Positions 43,448 through 52,729 of a stretch of DNA of 64,000 bases are shown in pieces. How positions within the stretch are numbered: position 1 is the first letter of the stretch; each line of letters begins with the position of its first letter. Source of the stretch: DAOTWC01 sp048499435. Lineage in GTDB: Bacteria > Chloroflexota > Anaerolineae > Aggregatilineales > Phototrophicaceae. The position numbers and the translations under genes were made by a program. The stretch spans positions 955,761 through 1,019,760 of the forward strand of contig JASNZW010000001.1 in the NCBI GenBank assembly GCA_048499435.1. The letters run 5' to 3'. The notes beneath the pieces are model-generated. The model made no database searches. It saw only the letters and a program-made list of their open reading frames with translations, and was not told the DNA's origin.

Positions 43448-46130
43448 TGTCCAGCTCTATCCGGGGCGGACCCTCACCCAATGGAAGCGTAAAACGAAAC
43501 ACAGCGCCGCCGCCCGCGCGGTTTTCCGCCCAGATGCGCCCGCCGTGCGCTTTGACAGCCGCCTTGCAGATCGCCAGCCCCAGCCCGACGCCCCCCGCGA
43601 CCGTGGGGTGAACGCGGTAGAACTTGTCAAAGATGCGTTCTTCCTCACCCGGCGGCAAACCGGGTCCACGATCCGCGACCGCCACGATTACATCCTGGCC
43701 GGCTGCTGAGGCCGAGAGGTCAATTGGCGAACCCGCCGGGCTGTACTTCACGGCGTTTTCCAGCAGGTTGACCAGCACCTGCTCGATGAGTATAGCGTCA
43801 ATCGGAACGAGAGGCAGGCTCTCCGGCAGATTGGTGTGCAGCGGATGATCTTCAAGCAGTTGGTCCAGACGCAGCAGCGTTGTGCCGACCACTTCCTCAA
43901 GCGGCTGCCATTCCTTTTCGATCGCCACCGCGCCGGACTCCAGCCGCGTCATTTCCAACAGGTTGCCGAGCAGTCGGTTGAGCCGTTCGGTTTCCTCATA
44001 GGCGATCTGGGCGAGTTCCTGACCGCGTGCGTCAAGCCCGTGTTCGCGCTGGAGCAGCCCGCTGACAGCCCCTGTGATCGCCGCGAGCGGCGTTCGCAGA
44101 TCATGCGACACAGAGCTGAGCAGCGAGCTGCGCATGCGCTCCGTTTCGATCTGCACGCGGGCGTCCTCCGCTTCTTCGGTCAGCCGCGCCCGTTCCAGCG
44201 CCAGAGCAGCCTGGTTGGCGAACGTCTCCAGCAGGTGCATCTGATCAGGGGAAAGCAAACGCCCAGGCTGCGCCGGATACACGCCCAACACGCCCATCCT
44301 GTCCTGCGGGGTCCGCAGCGGCAGATAAACCCCCTGCGAACCCGGCAGGGTCTGCGTGCCGAACCCGGCTGTCTGTCCATGATCGTACACCCACTGCGCT
44401 ACTGCTTTTTCCTGGTCAGTCAGCCGCTTTACAGAGTCTTCCGAGCCGTAAATATGGAACTGGTTGTCTTCGTCAGGAAGCAGCAGGACCGCGTGGCTTT
44501 CAAACAGGTTTTCCAGGTGGCGCGTCGCGATGCGGGCAAGCGCCTCGATCTCGCTGTTGCTGGCGAATTCCCGGCTCATCTCGTACAGGCTGATTGTGCG
44601 CTGCTCGCGCTCACGGGCGGCCCGCGCCTGGTCCCTGATGCGAATGGTCATATTGCTGATGGTCAGCGCCACCAGCAGCGTGACCACAAAGGTGATGATG
44701 TACTGTGTGTCGGAAACGGTAAATGTCAGCAGCGGCGGCACGATAAAGAAGTCAAAGGCGAGCACGCTCAACACAGCGGCGAGCACGGAAGAAGCGCGCC
44801 CGTAGCGCGTCGCGACGTAGACAACGCCGACCAGGTACATCATGATCTGGTTGGCAGGCGCGAGATTAAGGGCGAGCATCAACAAAGCGATCAGCGTGCA
44901 GACGGCGACCACGCCGAGCGCCTGAATGTGCAAACTCCAGCGGACGGGGCCGCCTGTCCGCGCTGGCCGCCGGGCAGGCTGGGGCGTGTCCCCCTCGCCG
45001 CTGATGACGTAAACGTCAATGGACTCGCTCTGGCGGATCAGATTGTTCAGCACAGAGCCAAATACCAGATCGCGCCACACCGGGTGGGTGGGTTTGCCGA
45101 CGATGATCTTGGACACATTCCGCTTGCGAGCGTAGTTCAGAACCTCTTCAGTGACGTTATGCCCGGTGAGGGTGACGGTTTCGGCGCCCAACTGTTCTGC
45201 CAGCCGCATATTCTGAATGACGCGGTTGCGGGCGTCCTCGCTCAGGCTGCTGGCGTGCGGGTTCTCAACATAAAGGGTAATCCACTCAGCGCGGAGGCGC
45301 GTTGCCACCCGTTTTGTTGCGCGGATCAGGCGCGATGCCAGCGGGCTGGGGCTGATGCACACGATAATTCGCTCGCCCGCGGGCCAGATCTCAGCGACCG
45401 CCTTATCCTGGCGGTACACCTGCATCTGCTCGTCAACCCGTTCCGCGGTGTGGCGTAGCGCCATCTCGCGCAGCGCCATCAGGTTGCCTTTGCGGAAGAA
45501 GCTCTTGACCGCCTGCTCTGCCTGCTGCGGCAGATAGATTTTGCCCTCGTGCAGCCGCTTGAGCAGCTCGTCGGGCGAGATATCAAGCAGCTCAACCTCG
45601 TCGGCGCGTTCCAGAATGGAATCGGGAACCGTCTCGCGCACAAGAGTCCCTGTAATCTGCGCGACAACGTCGTTCAGGCTCTCTAAATGCTGCACGTTGA
45701 CCGTCGTATAGACGTTGATGCCGGCTTCAAGCAGCTCTTCAACGTCCTGCCAGCGTTTGGCATGCCGTGACCCCGGCGCGTTGGTGTGCGCCAGTTCATC
45801 CACAAGGATGATGTGGGGTTTGCGGTCGAGCGCAGCATCCAGGTCAAATTCGCGGATTTGCACCCCGCGATACTCGACCACACGCGGCGGAATCGCCTCC
45901 AGGCCCGCCAGCAGGGCCTCCGTTTCCGGGCGGCGGTGCGGCTCGACATAGCCGGCGACGACATCAACACCTTCCCGGCGCAGATTCTGGGCGGCTTCCA
46001 GCATGGCATAAGTTTTACCCACACCAGCGGCCGCCCCAAAGAAGATTTTCAACCGTCCGCGATGGAGGCGCGCTTCCTGCTGCTGCACACGCGCCAGCAG
46101 CTCGTCGGGGTCAGGACGTTTGGGGTCCAT
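43428..46130 (-). CDS. kdpD: KdpD sensor histidine kinase
   Basis: 900 residues. The N-terminal KdpD domain has Walker A FFGAAAGVGKTYAMLEAA and Walker B-like LVDELAHTNAPGS. A USP-like domain follows, with ERIIVCISPSPLASRLIRATKR. Four membrane helices lie around residues 395-500, then a GAF domain (about 530-650), the H-box SSVSHDLRTPLAAITG and HATPase motifs LENAVKYSPAG and VGLGLAICK. It senses potassium or osmotic stress. ATG at 46130 with AAGG eight bases before it is used; a TTG six bases earlier is less likely. Confidence 0.93.
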   Translation of the reverse strand: MDPKRPDPDELLARVQQQEARLHRGRLKIFFGAAAGVGKTYAMLEAAQNLRREGVDVVAGYVEPHRRPETEALLAGLEAIPPRVVEYRGVQIREFDLDAALDRKPHIILVDELAHTNAPGSRHAKRWQDVEELLEAGINVYTTVNVQHLESLNDVVAQITGTLVRETVPDSILERADEVELLDISPDELLKRLHEGKIYLPQQAEQAVKSFFRKGNLMALREMALRHTAERVDEQMQVYRQDKAVAEIWPAGERIIVCISPSPLASRLIRATKRVATRLRAEWITLYVENPHASSLSEDARNRVIQNMRLAEQLGAETVTLTGHNVTEEVLNYARKRNVSKIIVGKPTHPVWRDLVFGSVLNNLIRQSESIDVYVISGEGDTPQPARRPARTGGPVRWSLHIQALGVVAVCTLIALLMLALNLAPANQIMMYLVGVVYVATRYGRASSVLAAVLSVLAFDFFIVPPLLTFTVSDTQYIITFVVTLLVALTISNMTIRIRDQARAAREREQRTISLYEMSREFASNSEIEALARIATRHLENLFESHAVLLLPDEDNQFHIYGSEDSVKRLTDQEKAVAQWVYDHGQTAGFGTQTLPGSQGVYLPLRTPQDRMGVLGVYPAQPGRLLSPDQMHLLETFANQAALALERARLTEEAEDARVQIETERMRSSLLSSVSHDLRTPLAAITGAVSGLLQREHGLDARGQELAQIAYEETERLNRLLGNLLEMTRLESGAVAIEKEWQPLEEVVGTTLLRLDQLLEDHPLHTNLPESLPLVPIDAILIEQVLVNLLENAVKYSPAGSPIDLSASAAGQDVIVAVADRGPGLPPGEEERIFDKFYRVHPTVAGGVGLGLAICKAAVKAHGGRIWAENRAGGGAVFRFTLPLGEGPPRIELDNEQRSR

Positions 46131-46296
46131 GCTCAAGCCTTCAGTTCCGCTTCAACCAGCTGACAGCATTATCCAACTAATCTGTAGCAGCTGGCAAGGC
46201 GGCTTGCGTGCGCAGCGCGCTCCGCGCGGGCAGCAGCCGGCGCTGTTAACCGCGCTGGGCGGCCTCGCCGGGCGGCTTATGCGCGCCCTTTAACAA

Positions 46297-46331
46297 CAAA
46301 GGGGATGGCTTTGCCCAAGCCATCCCCTTTG
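46297..46331 (-). terminator. Terminator of the liv operon
   Basis: A perfect 15-base stem, CAAAGGGGATGGCTT (46297-46311) with its complement 46317-46331, five-base loop; on the minus strand it is followed by a T-rich TTGTTGTT. It lies about 35 bases after livM. Confidence 0.75.
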
Positions 46332-46364
46332 TTTCTCAGCAGCGCCGCTGAAACAGCAGGCTGT

Positions 46365-47354
46365 TTACGTTTGTTTTGTTCGGAAGAGCCGCCCGCGCCA
46401 CTGCTTGAAAGCCACGATACCGGGGTGCCGACTGCCGAGCAGGCCATTGGGCAGGAAGATCACGATCAGCACAAAGATAACGCCAACTATTGACCAGTAT
46501 CTAAGCGTCAGCCCGCTTGCCGCATTGACCAGGAACACAGTGACAACCGCGCCGAGGATTCCGCCTTCCAGGCGCGTAACACCGCCGACTAGCGCAGCCA
46601 TCAGAATTAAAACTGCGGCCTCCAGATCAGCGGTATCCGGCGCGATCACCCCGTTAAAGAAAACGCCGATCACGCCAGCAATGCCGGCAAACACGCCCGA
46701 AAGGACAATGACCAGAAACCGGTGGCGCTGGACATTGAACCCCATTGCGGACATGCGCTGCGTGTTGTCGCGGATACCTTGCAGCACGATGCCAAACGGC
46801 GAATTGACCAACCGCCGCAGCGCAAGATAGCATACAGCGGTGGTGAACAGCGCCACATAATAAAGGGCGGTCGGGTCGCGAAGCGACAGCACACCGAGGA
46901 GAACCGGCGGTTCGACGCCCGCGATTCCGTTATATCCCCCGGTAACAGACGCCCACTGAAGGGCAACGCCCTGAAATAACTGACCCAGCGCAAGCGTCAT
47001 CACGAGAAAGTAAATCCCGCTTGCACGGATGGCGATAACGGCAAACGCCGCGCTCAACAGCGTAGCGCCGATTACAGCCAGCGGAATCAACAGCTCATAA
47101 GGCGCATCGTAGGTCTTCCAGCCGATGCCGATAATGTAGCCGGCCATCGCAAAGAAGGACATCTGGGCGAGCGAAGTCATGCCGCCATAGCCTGAGAGAA
47201 GGATGAAACTCATCGCCACAATGCTTAGGAAAAGCGCTCGTGCCGAGAGTTGGATATAGAACGTCCCAAACCACAGCGGAAGCGTCAGCGCAAAAGCGAC
47301 GATGACAACAGTAAGGAGAAGGCCGCGTCGTTCGAAGATACGAATCCCGTTCAT
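46365..47354 (-). CDS. livM: Branched-chain-amino-acid-type ABC permease LivM
   Basis: 329 residues with about ten membrane helices. It contains the family segment SGYGGMTSLAQMSFFAMAGYIIGI near the N-terminus and VFNGVIAPDTADLEAAVLILMAALVGGVTRLEGGILGAVV, near the conserved EAA-like loop. It forms the transmembrane channel with LivH. Its start overlaps the livH stop by four bases, indicating tight coupling. The substrate is not necessarily an amino acid: the same family imports carboxylic acids and amides. Confidence 0.92.
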   Translation of the reverse strand: MNGIRIFERRGLLLTVVIVAFALTLPLWFGTFYIQLSARALFLSIVAMSFILLSGYGGMTSLAQMSFFAMAGYIIGIGWKTYDAPYELLIPLAVIGATLLSAAFAVIAIRASGIYFLVMTLALGQLFQGVALQWASVTGGYNGIAGVEPPVLLGVLSLRDPTALYYVALFTTAVCYLALRRLVNSPFGIVLQGIRDNTQRMSAMGFNVQRHRFLVIVLSGVFAGIAGVIGVFFNGVIAPDTADLEAAVLILMAALVGGVTRLEGGILGAVVTVFLVNAASGLTLRYWSIVGVIFVLIVIFLPNGLLGSRHPGIVAFKQWRGRLFRTKQT

Positions 47355-48202
47355 GCTGCTTTTCCAAACAGTCCCTGTGGCCGAAAAGCGAGAATGACAA
47401 GCAGAGTGCCGCTTAACAGAAATATGGACAGCTCGCTAAAGTAAGTGCGCCCGAAACTATCTACAAGCCCCACGATCAGCGCGCCAACCGCAGAGCCAGT
47501 CAGGCTGCCCATGCCGCCCACCATAACCACAATGAGCGCGTACAGCAGGATAGTGAAATCTGTGCCTGGGCCGAAGGCGACATATGACCCGCCCAGCGCG
47601 CCGCTAAACCCGGTTAACATCCCGCCGAGCACGTAGACAAGAACGAACATTCGGTCAATATTGATGCCGAGCGCTGACACCATCGCCCGGTTATCCACGC
47701 CAGCGCGGATGATCATGCCGATGCGCGTGCGATACATAATGAACCACAGCGCGATTGCGAGCAGCACCGCTACAACGAGGATGAACAAGCGGTAGGCCGG
47801 GTAGGTGATTTCACCGATGCTGACAGGGTTGCGCAGGATATCTGGCGCGCGCAGCCGCAAAGGCAGCCCGCCCCAGATCCAAAGGCACAGATCGGCGATG
47901 ATCAGCGATACCCCGATGGTGAGCAGGGTGCGCGGCATCTCACCTGTTACGCGCATCAACAGCCACTGAACAACAATCGCCGACAACCCCACAGCGATTG
48001 TCGCGGCCAGCACAGCAATAAACCAATCTCCCGTTTGCTGCTGGATGGTAAAAGCGACGTATGCGCCCAAAATGTAGAATGTGCCATGGCTCAGATTTAC
48101 CACGCGCATCAACCCGAAGATCAGGGAAAACCCGCTGGCAACAATAAACAGCAGCCCGCCATAAGTCAAACCATTCAGGATGATCAATGCAATGTTGTTC
48201 AT
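47351..48202 (-). CDS. livH: Branched-chain-amino-acid-type ABC permease LivH
   Basis: 283 residues, about eight membrane helices. Family features are GLTYGGLLFIVASGFSLIFGLMRVVNLSHGTFYILGAY at the N-terminus and VMVGGMGSLTGSAVGALIVGLVDSFGRTY near the C-terminus. It pairs with LivM in the inner membrane. It overlaps the upstream TIM-barrel gene by four bases, so an enzyme and the permease are translated from one coupled message. Confidence 0.92.
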   Translation of the reverse strand: MNNIALIILNGLTYGGLLFIVASGFSLIFGLMRVVNLSHGTFYILGAYVAFTIQQQTGDWFIAVLAATIAVGLSAIVVQWLLMRVTGEMPRTLLTIGVSLIIADLCLWIWGGLPLRLRAPDILRNPVSIGEITYPAYRLFILVVAVLLAIALWFIMYRTRIGMIIRAGVDNRAMVSALGINIDRMFVLVYVLGGMLTGFSGALGGSYVAFGPGTDFTILLYALIVVMVGGMGSLTGSAVGALIVGLVDSFGRTYFSELSIFLLSGTLLVILAFRPQGLFGKAA

Positions 48203-49026
48203 AGACGGTTACCTCGGATTGACTTGAAACCTCGAATCGCCTCTGCGACAGCCTTTTCGACAGGAACTCGCTCGCCTGTTGAGCCAGTTACATAGCCGTC
48301 CATTCCCGTGTGCGCCAGCGCCTCGGCAACTGAATCGCGGTCATTGAGCGGGCCGCCATGCCCCAGGACGAGGCAGGCTGGATTTACGCTCTTGGCCGCC
48401 TGAACCATCGCTGAGATCTCATCGTAAGCCTGCTCACGCGACGTGACCGCTGCCCCACCGGCGCCGCCGCCAGCAGTAACCCCTACCATGGCCCCGACCA
48501 ACTGCGCGCCAGCCTCGGCCATCTGGCGGGCCTCGTCGCTGGTGAAGGCCCACCCCAAAGCGAGCATCCCCCGCCGCGCAGCAGCCTCAACAAGGGCGAC
48601 TTCACGCGAAAACCCTAACCCTGCCGCTTCTAACTGCGCTTTGATATCGGCGCTGTAAATGCCGATGAACGGCTCGGCTGTAACGCCGGCAGCCCCCAAC
48701 CGCTGAACCTGGTCGAGAAGCTCATCAATTTTTCGTCGTGGGTCATGCACCCCAAAGCCGAGAAGCACGGGGGTCGTGCCAGCCTGCGCCAGCACCTGTG
48801 GGGCGGCGTCCAGGGTGAGCGCATTGCAATCATCGTAAGGCAGGAAGGCCAGCGCTGTCGGAAGGCCCAGTATCCGGTAAACAGCCGTGTTATACACAGC
48901 CAGCACATCAGCGCCGCCGGCGGCTGCGCCTTTCGCTGTAATCCCAGAGCCAACACCGGCGACAATAAACGGCTGATCGCCGCCTGCCGCCTTTCTAAGC
49001 CTCTCCGCCCAGGCTGGTTGGCTCAT
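48199..49026 (-). CDS. PEP-hydrolase-like TIM-barrel protein, copy B
   Basis: 275 residues. A TIM barrel of the PEP_hydrolase (PF09370-type) family: FIVAGVGSGITAKGAAAGGADVLAVYNTAVYRI in the first strands, LLGFGVHDP in the middle, VLGHGGPLNDRDSVAEAL and GYVTGSTGERVPVEKAV at the end. Relatives form the C-terminal half of the plant Tm-1 protein. The reaction is unknown; a C-C or C-O lyase is plausible. Its ATG directly follows the stop of the UPF0261 gene, and it overlaps livH, so it works with both. Confidence 0.8.
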   Translation of the reverse strand: MSQPAWAERLRKAAGGDQPFIVAGVGSGITAKGAAAGGADVLAVYNTAVYRILGLPTALAFLPYDDCNALTLDAAPQVLAQAGTTPVLLGFGVHDPRRKIDELLDQVQRLGAAGVTAEPFIGIYSADIKAQLEAAGLGFSREVALVEAAARRGMLALGWAFTSDEARQMAEAGAQLVGAMVGVTAGGGAGGAAVTSREQAYDEISAMVQAAKSVNPACLVLGHGGPLNDRDSVAEALAHTGMDGYVTGSTGERVPVEKAVAEAIRGFKSIRGNRL

Positions 49027-50283
49027 TTACAGGCCCCCTTGCGCAGGGTGTTTCTGCTGCCAGAGGCGCAAAAACGTCTCCGCCGTTTTATCGGCAAAGG
49101 CCGGGTCGTTAACGTTCGCGTCCAGCTCCAGAATTTCAATATCTGCTCTTAACTCGGCGCGAATCGTATCAAACATGGCCTGATCAGCTTCTTCATTAAT
49201 CCAGGGGCCATCTGGCGGCTGTTCGTAGCTGTCCAGGCCCTTTTTAGGAAAAAGTATAGCAGCAGGCCCGGTCGCTGTGCTCAGCTTCCGGGCGATAATC
49301 CGGCCAAGCTCAATCTGTTCCTCTTTGGTTGCGCGCACCGCACACACATTCGGGTTGTGGATTACCAGCAGGCGCTCTGGCGTTCGATACTTTTCGGGAA
49401 CCGATGACACAGGCCCAAAGTTGAGCACTTCAATCGCCCCCGGCACAACCACCTGTGGGATGCCCACTCTGCTTGCGGCCTCAAAGCGATTCGGCCCGGC
49501 GGTAAACCAGCCACCCAACAGCTCATCGGTGAGTTCCGCGAGGGTGTAATCAATCACACCGTCAATCAGGCCGTCATCAATCATGTTCTCCATCGCCTTG
49601 CCGCCAGAGCCAACCGCGTGGAAAACGATGGTTTCAAAGCCCGCGCTGTTTAGCTTCTTAATGATGCGCAAGATGCCCGGCGTAGTAACCCCGAACATCG
49701 TAATCGCGATCAGAGGCTTCCCGTCGGCGGCATCCGCTTTTGACTGCGCTTTTGCCATCCCTGCCGCCGCATACGCCGCGTTTGTCAGTATCTTCCGCGA
49801 GACCCGGTTCAGGCCGGCAATATCGGTGACGGAGTACATGAGGCAGAGGTCTTTTGTGTCAACAAAGCGCCTGACATCGCCTGAGGCCATTGTCGAGACA
49901 AGGACGGCGGGCACGCCGACGGGCAGTGAGCGCATGCCAGCGCTGATCACAGTTGAGCCGCCAGAGCCGCCAAACCCAAGCACAGCATCGCAGCGATTCT
50001 CCTGCTGCAACTGGCGCAGAATCTCAATGATGCCTTTGCTCATTGTGTCCAGCGCGACAGCGCGGGTGTCCGTTCCCTCACGGCTGAAGCGCAGCTGCCC
50101 TAAACTTGAACCCGCAGCTTCCGCGACCTGCGCGGCAGAATAATCCGGTTCAAAATAGGGATTGCCCAGCACACCGAAGTCAATGACGACAGGGGTCACG
50201 CCGGCTTCGATAAGGCGCTCCTTGACAAATGCGTATTCCGGCCCTTTCGTATCCAGTGTTCCAATAAGGACCACCGTAGACAT
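49027..50283 (-). CDS. Tm-1-like ATP-binding (UPF0261) protein, copy A
   Basis: 418 residues. Starts with VVLIGTLDTKGPEYAFVKERL, the signature of the family, then the glycine loop VLGFGGSGGSTVISAGMRSLPVGVPAVLVSTMASGD, and PLIAITMFGVTTPGI in the second domain. The plant homologue Tm-1 uses an analogous domain to bind ATP and inhibit tobamovirus replicase; the bacterial role is unknown. It is flanked by two TIM-barrel genes, and the same pair occurs again at 59.5-61.6 kb, so the domains probably act as one enzyme. Confidence 0.85.
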   Translation of the reverse strand: MSTVVLIGTLDTKGPEYAFVKERLIEAGVTPVVIDFGVLGNPYFEPDYSAAQVAEAAGSSLGQLRFSREGTDTRAVALDTMSKGIIEILRQLQQENRCDAVLGFGGSGGSTVISAGMRSLPVGVPAVLVSTMASGDVRRFVDTKDLCLMYSVTDIAGLNRVSRKILTNAAYAAAGMAKAQSKADAADGKPLIAITMFGVTTPGILRIIKKLNSAGFETIVFHAVGSGGKAMENMIDDGLIDGVIDYTLAELTDELLGGWFTAGPNRFEAASRVGIPQVVVPGAIEVLNFGPVSSVPEKYRTPERLLVIHNPNVCAVRATKEEQIELGRIIARKLSTATGPAAILFPKKGLDSYEQPPDGPWINEEADQAMFDTIRAELRADIEILELDANVNDPAFADKTAETFLRLWQQKHPAQGGL

Positions 50284-50344
50284 TGTGCCCCTCCAATCTC
50301 AGGTTGCAGCCCGAATGCATCGCGTTTTAGGGCGCTGCCGGGTA

Positions 50345-51178
50345 TCACTTACGCAGTTTCAGCGCCCGAAACTCCTCAACGATCTGGGTAATCGCGCGCT
50401 CCACGGGAAGCCGCTCGACACTGGAAGCGCCAAGATAGCCATCAACGGAAGTTTTATCGAAAGCTACCTGGACACTCGCAGGGTCCTCAAAGGGGCCACC
50501 ATGGGCAAGCACAATGATGTCCGGGTTTACTTCGCGCGCCGCCTGCGCCATCTCTTCGACTTTCTGGCACGCAAGTTCAAGGTCTGGCACTTCGCCAGCC
50601 CCGATCATGCCGCCGGCGGTGAGGTGAACATGCGGGCTGATAATGTCGGCCCCTGCGCGCACCATCTGGCGCACTTCTTCGGGGGTTGTTGCGTAGACCG
50701 ACGTGAACATGTCATATTTCTGGCACAGCTCAACGAGTTTGATTTCCTCAGGGTATCCCAAACCTGTAGCGTCAATGTGTTTGCGGAAGACACCATCGTA
50801 CAAACAGGTTGTCGGCACGTTCGTGATGCCAGAGAAACCCATGTCAATCATCTGTTTGAGAAGCTGTTCAATATCGCGATAAGGGTCTGCGGCGCCAATT
50901 CCGCCGACAACCGGTGTGTTCTCTACAACCCTGAGAATATGCTGCCCCAGCTCCAGCGTCATCGCGTTAGAATCGCCGTATGCCAGATAGCCCGCCAGCG
51001 AGCCGTGACCATCCATGCGGAATGGCCCGGTGTTGTAGACAAAGATCGCGTCAATCCCGGCCCGGTCTGCGACCTTCGCGACCAGCCCAATGCCTGCGCC
51101 CCCCATAATAATCGGCGCTTTCGCCTGCCGTTTTGCGTTAAGGCGTTCCCAGATTTCTTTGCGTGTAAACTGCTTCAT
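50345..51178 (-). CDS. PEP-hydrolase-like TIM-barrel protein, copy A
   Basis: 277 residues, paralogue of the product of 48199-49026. KAPIIMGGAGIGLVAKVADRAGIDAIFVYNTGPFRMDGHGSLAGYLAYGDSN is the family N-terminus, and VLAHGGPFEDPASVQVAFDK and YLGASSVERLPVERAI the C-terminal loops. It is closer to the third copy at 60735 than to copy B by eye (shared YRMHG/FRMDG-type loop and SSxERLPVERxI). Function unknown. It lies between livF and the UPF0261 gene. Confidence 0.82.
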   Translation of the reverse strand: MKQFTRKEIWERLNAKRQAKAPIIMGGAGIGLVAKVADRAGIDAIFVYNTGPFRMDGHGSLAGYLAYGDSNAMTLELGQHILRVVENTPVVGGIGAADPYRDIEQLLKQMIDMGFSGITNVPTTCLYDGVFRKHIDATGLGYPEEIKLVELCQKYDMFTSVYATTPEEVRQMVRAGADIISPHVHLTAGGMIGAGEVPDLELACQKVEEMAQAAREVNPDIIVLAHGGPFEDPASVQVAFDKTSVDGYLGASSVERLPVERAITQIVEEFRALKLRK

Positions 51179-51236
51179 GGTGTCATCCTTTCTACGATGC
51201 GTTGCCTCGGGCGGAGCCTGAATTTGGCGTTCAAGA

Positions 51237-51959
51237 TCAGTTCCGGGCGGATACCCCTAAAAGCTGTTCGCGCAGCCCCTGATCCTGCATCAGGCGGCTG
51301 CCGCTGACCTTCTGAACAATCTGTCCGGCAACCATGACGAACAAGTCGCCAGGCACAATTGCAGTTATAAAGTGAAGGTTCTGCTCTACCAGCAGGATGC
51401 CCATACCTGTTTGCGTGAGCTTGTGGCTGGTTTCGACAAGCAGATCGAGAATGACAGGCGCCAGGCCCTCGGATGGCTCATCCATGATCAGCAGGTTCGG
51501 ATTCGTCACCAGGGCGCGGCCAATGGCAAGCATCTGCTGTTCGCCGCCTGACAGCAAAGCTCCGCCGTTTTTATAGCGCTCGCGCAGGCGTGGGAACAGC
51601 TCGTAGATTGCATCTGGCGTCCAATTGCCGTGCGCCCCGCTGCGGGCAGCCAGCCGCAGATGTTCATCAACAGACAGCGACGGAAAAATATCGCGGCCCT
51701 GGGGCACATAACCGATGTGGCGGCTGGCGATCTGGTAGGGTTTTTGGTTGGTGATGTCTGTGCCACGAAGCCGGATGTGGCCGTGGCTCACAGGCAAAAG
51801 GCCCATGATAGCTTTAACGAGCGTGGTTTTGCCCATCCCATTTCTGCCGATGATGCCGGCGATCCCGGCATCAAGGACCAGCGACGCGCCTTGCAGGATA
51901 TGGGCGGAATCCAAGCTTACATTGATGTTATCAACCTCTAGAAGTGGCGCGCTAGTCAT
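51237..51959 (-). CDS. livF: ABC transporter ATP-binding protein LivF
   Basis: 240 residues with Walker A GRNGMGKTTLVKAIMG, signature LSGGEQQMLAIGRAL, and Walker B LLIMDEPSEGLAP. The short length and late MVAGQIVQ segment are typical of LivF. It pairs with LivG to drive uptake. It overlaps the end of livG by eight bases, and the TIM-barrel gene starts 58 bases downstream. Confidence 0.93.
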   Translation of the reverse strand: MTSAPLLEVDNINVSLDSAHILQGASLVLDAGIAGIIGRNGMGKTTLVKAIMGLLPVSHGHIRLRGTDITNQKPYQIASRHIGYVPQGRDIFPSLSVDEHLRLAARSGAHGNWTPDAIYELFPRLRERYKNGGALLSGGEQQMLAIGRALVTNPNLLIMDEPSEGLAPVILDLLVETSHKLTQTGMGILLVEQNLHFITAIVPGDLFVMVAGQIVQKVSGSRLMQDQGLREQLLGVSARN

Positions 51960-52701
51960 TGAAAGCAGCTCCTAAATAGACGCGCTGCACCAATTCGTTA
52001 TTTGTGATTTCATCAGATGGGCCAATTGCAATGATCTGCCCTTCGTGCATAACAGCCACCTGCTGCGCGGCTTTAAGGGCAATATCCATATCGTGCTCGA
52101 TAAGCAGCAGCGTGATCTTATCGTCTATCTTCCTCAGCATCTCCAGGATGATCTTGCGTTCTTCAGGGGAAAGCCCTGCCGCAGGCTCATCCAGCATCAC
52201 AAAGCGCGGCTCAGACGCGATCGCCAGCCCGAATTCAAGCTGGCGCCGCTCGCCATGAGATAAATCAGCGGCGTAAGTCTGCAACCGGCTTTCCAGGCCG
52301 ATGCTCGCAGCCAATTCGACCACACGCTGCATTCGCGCAGAATCATGATCGAACCTGCTGGCCATCGCCAGATGGCCGCGCTCCGGGCCAAGCGTGCCCA
52401 GATACAGGTTCTGGGCAATAGTCAGGCTGTTAAATAACGCCGACGTCTGATAAGTGCGGCGAAGCCCCAGCTTAACCCGCTTATGAACCGGCATCTTCGT
52501 GACGTCCGTATCGTAAAGCTCAATACGGCCGCTCGAAACGGGCAGGTCGCCCGCGATCACATTGAAAAGTGTGGTTTTGCCAGCGCCATTAGGTCCGATT
52601 AGAGCCCATTTTTCGCCGTGGGCGACAGTCAGGTTGACGTCGCCCACAGCGGTAAGACCTCCGAATCGCTTCGTGACGCTGCGCAGTGTTAGCGCATTCA
52701 T
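51952..52701 (-). CDS. livG: ABC transporter ATP-binding protein LivG
   Basis: 249 residues. Walker A GPNGAGKTTLFNVIAG, signature LSHGERRQLEFGLAIA, Walker B FVMLDEPAAGLSPEE, the DITLLLIEHDMDIAL switch region. The insert after Walker A (RTYQTSALFNSLTIAQNLYLG) is typical of LivG. The start is placed at the ATG at 52701 with GGATGG upstream; an ATG 12 bases earlier is possible. It follows the binding-protein gene after 28 bases. Confidence 0.92.
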   Translation of the reverse strand: MNALTLRSVTKRFGGLTAVGDVNLTVAHGEKWALIGPNGAGKTTLFNVIAGDLPVSSGRIELYDTDVTKMPVHKRVKLGLRRTYQTSALFNSLTIAQNLYLGTLGPERGHLAMASRFDHDSARMQRVVELAASIGLESRLQTYAADLSHGERRQLEFGLAIASEPRFVMLDEPAAGLSPEERKIILEMLRKIDDKITLLLIEHDMDIALKAAQQVAVMHEGQIIAIGPSDEITNNELVQRVYLGAAFND

Positions 52702-52729
52702 GAAGCCATCCATTTGTTAGCCGTATGGG

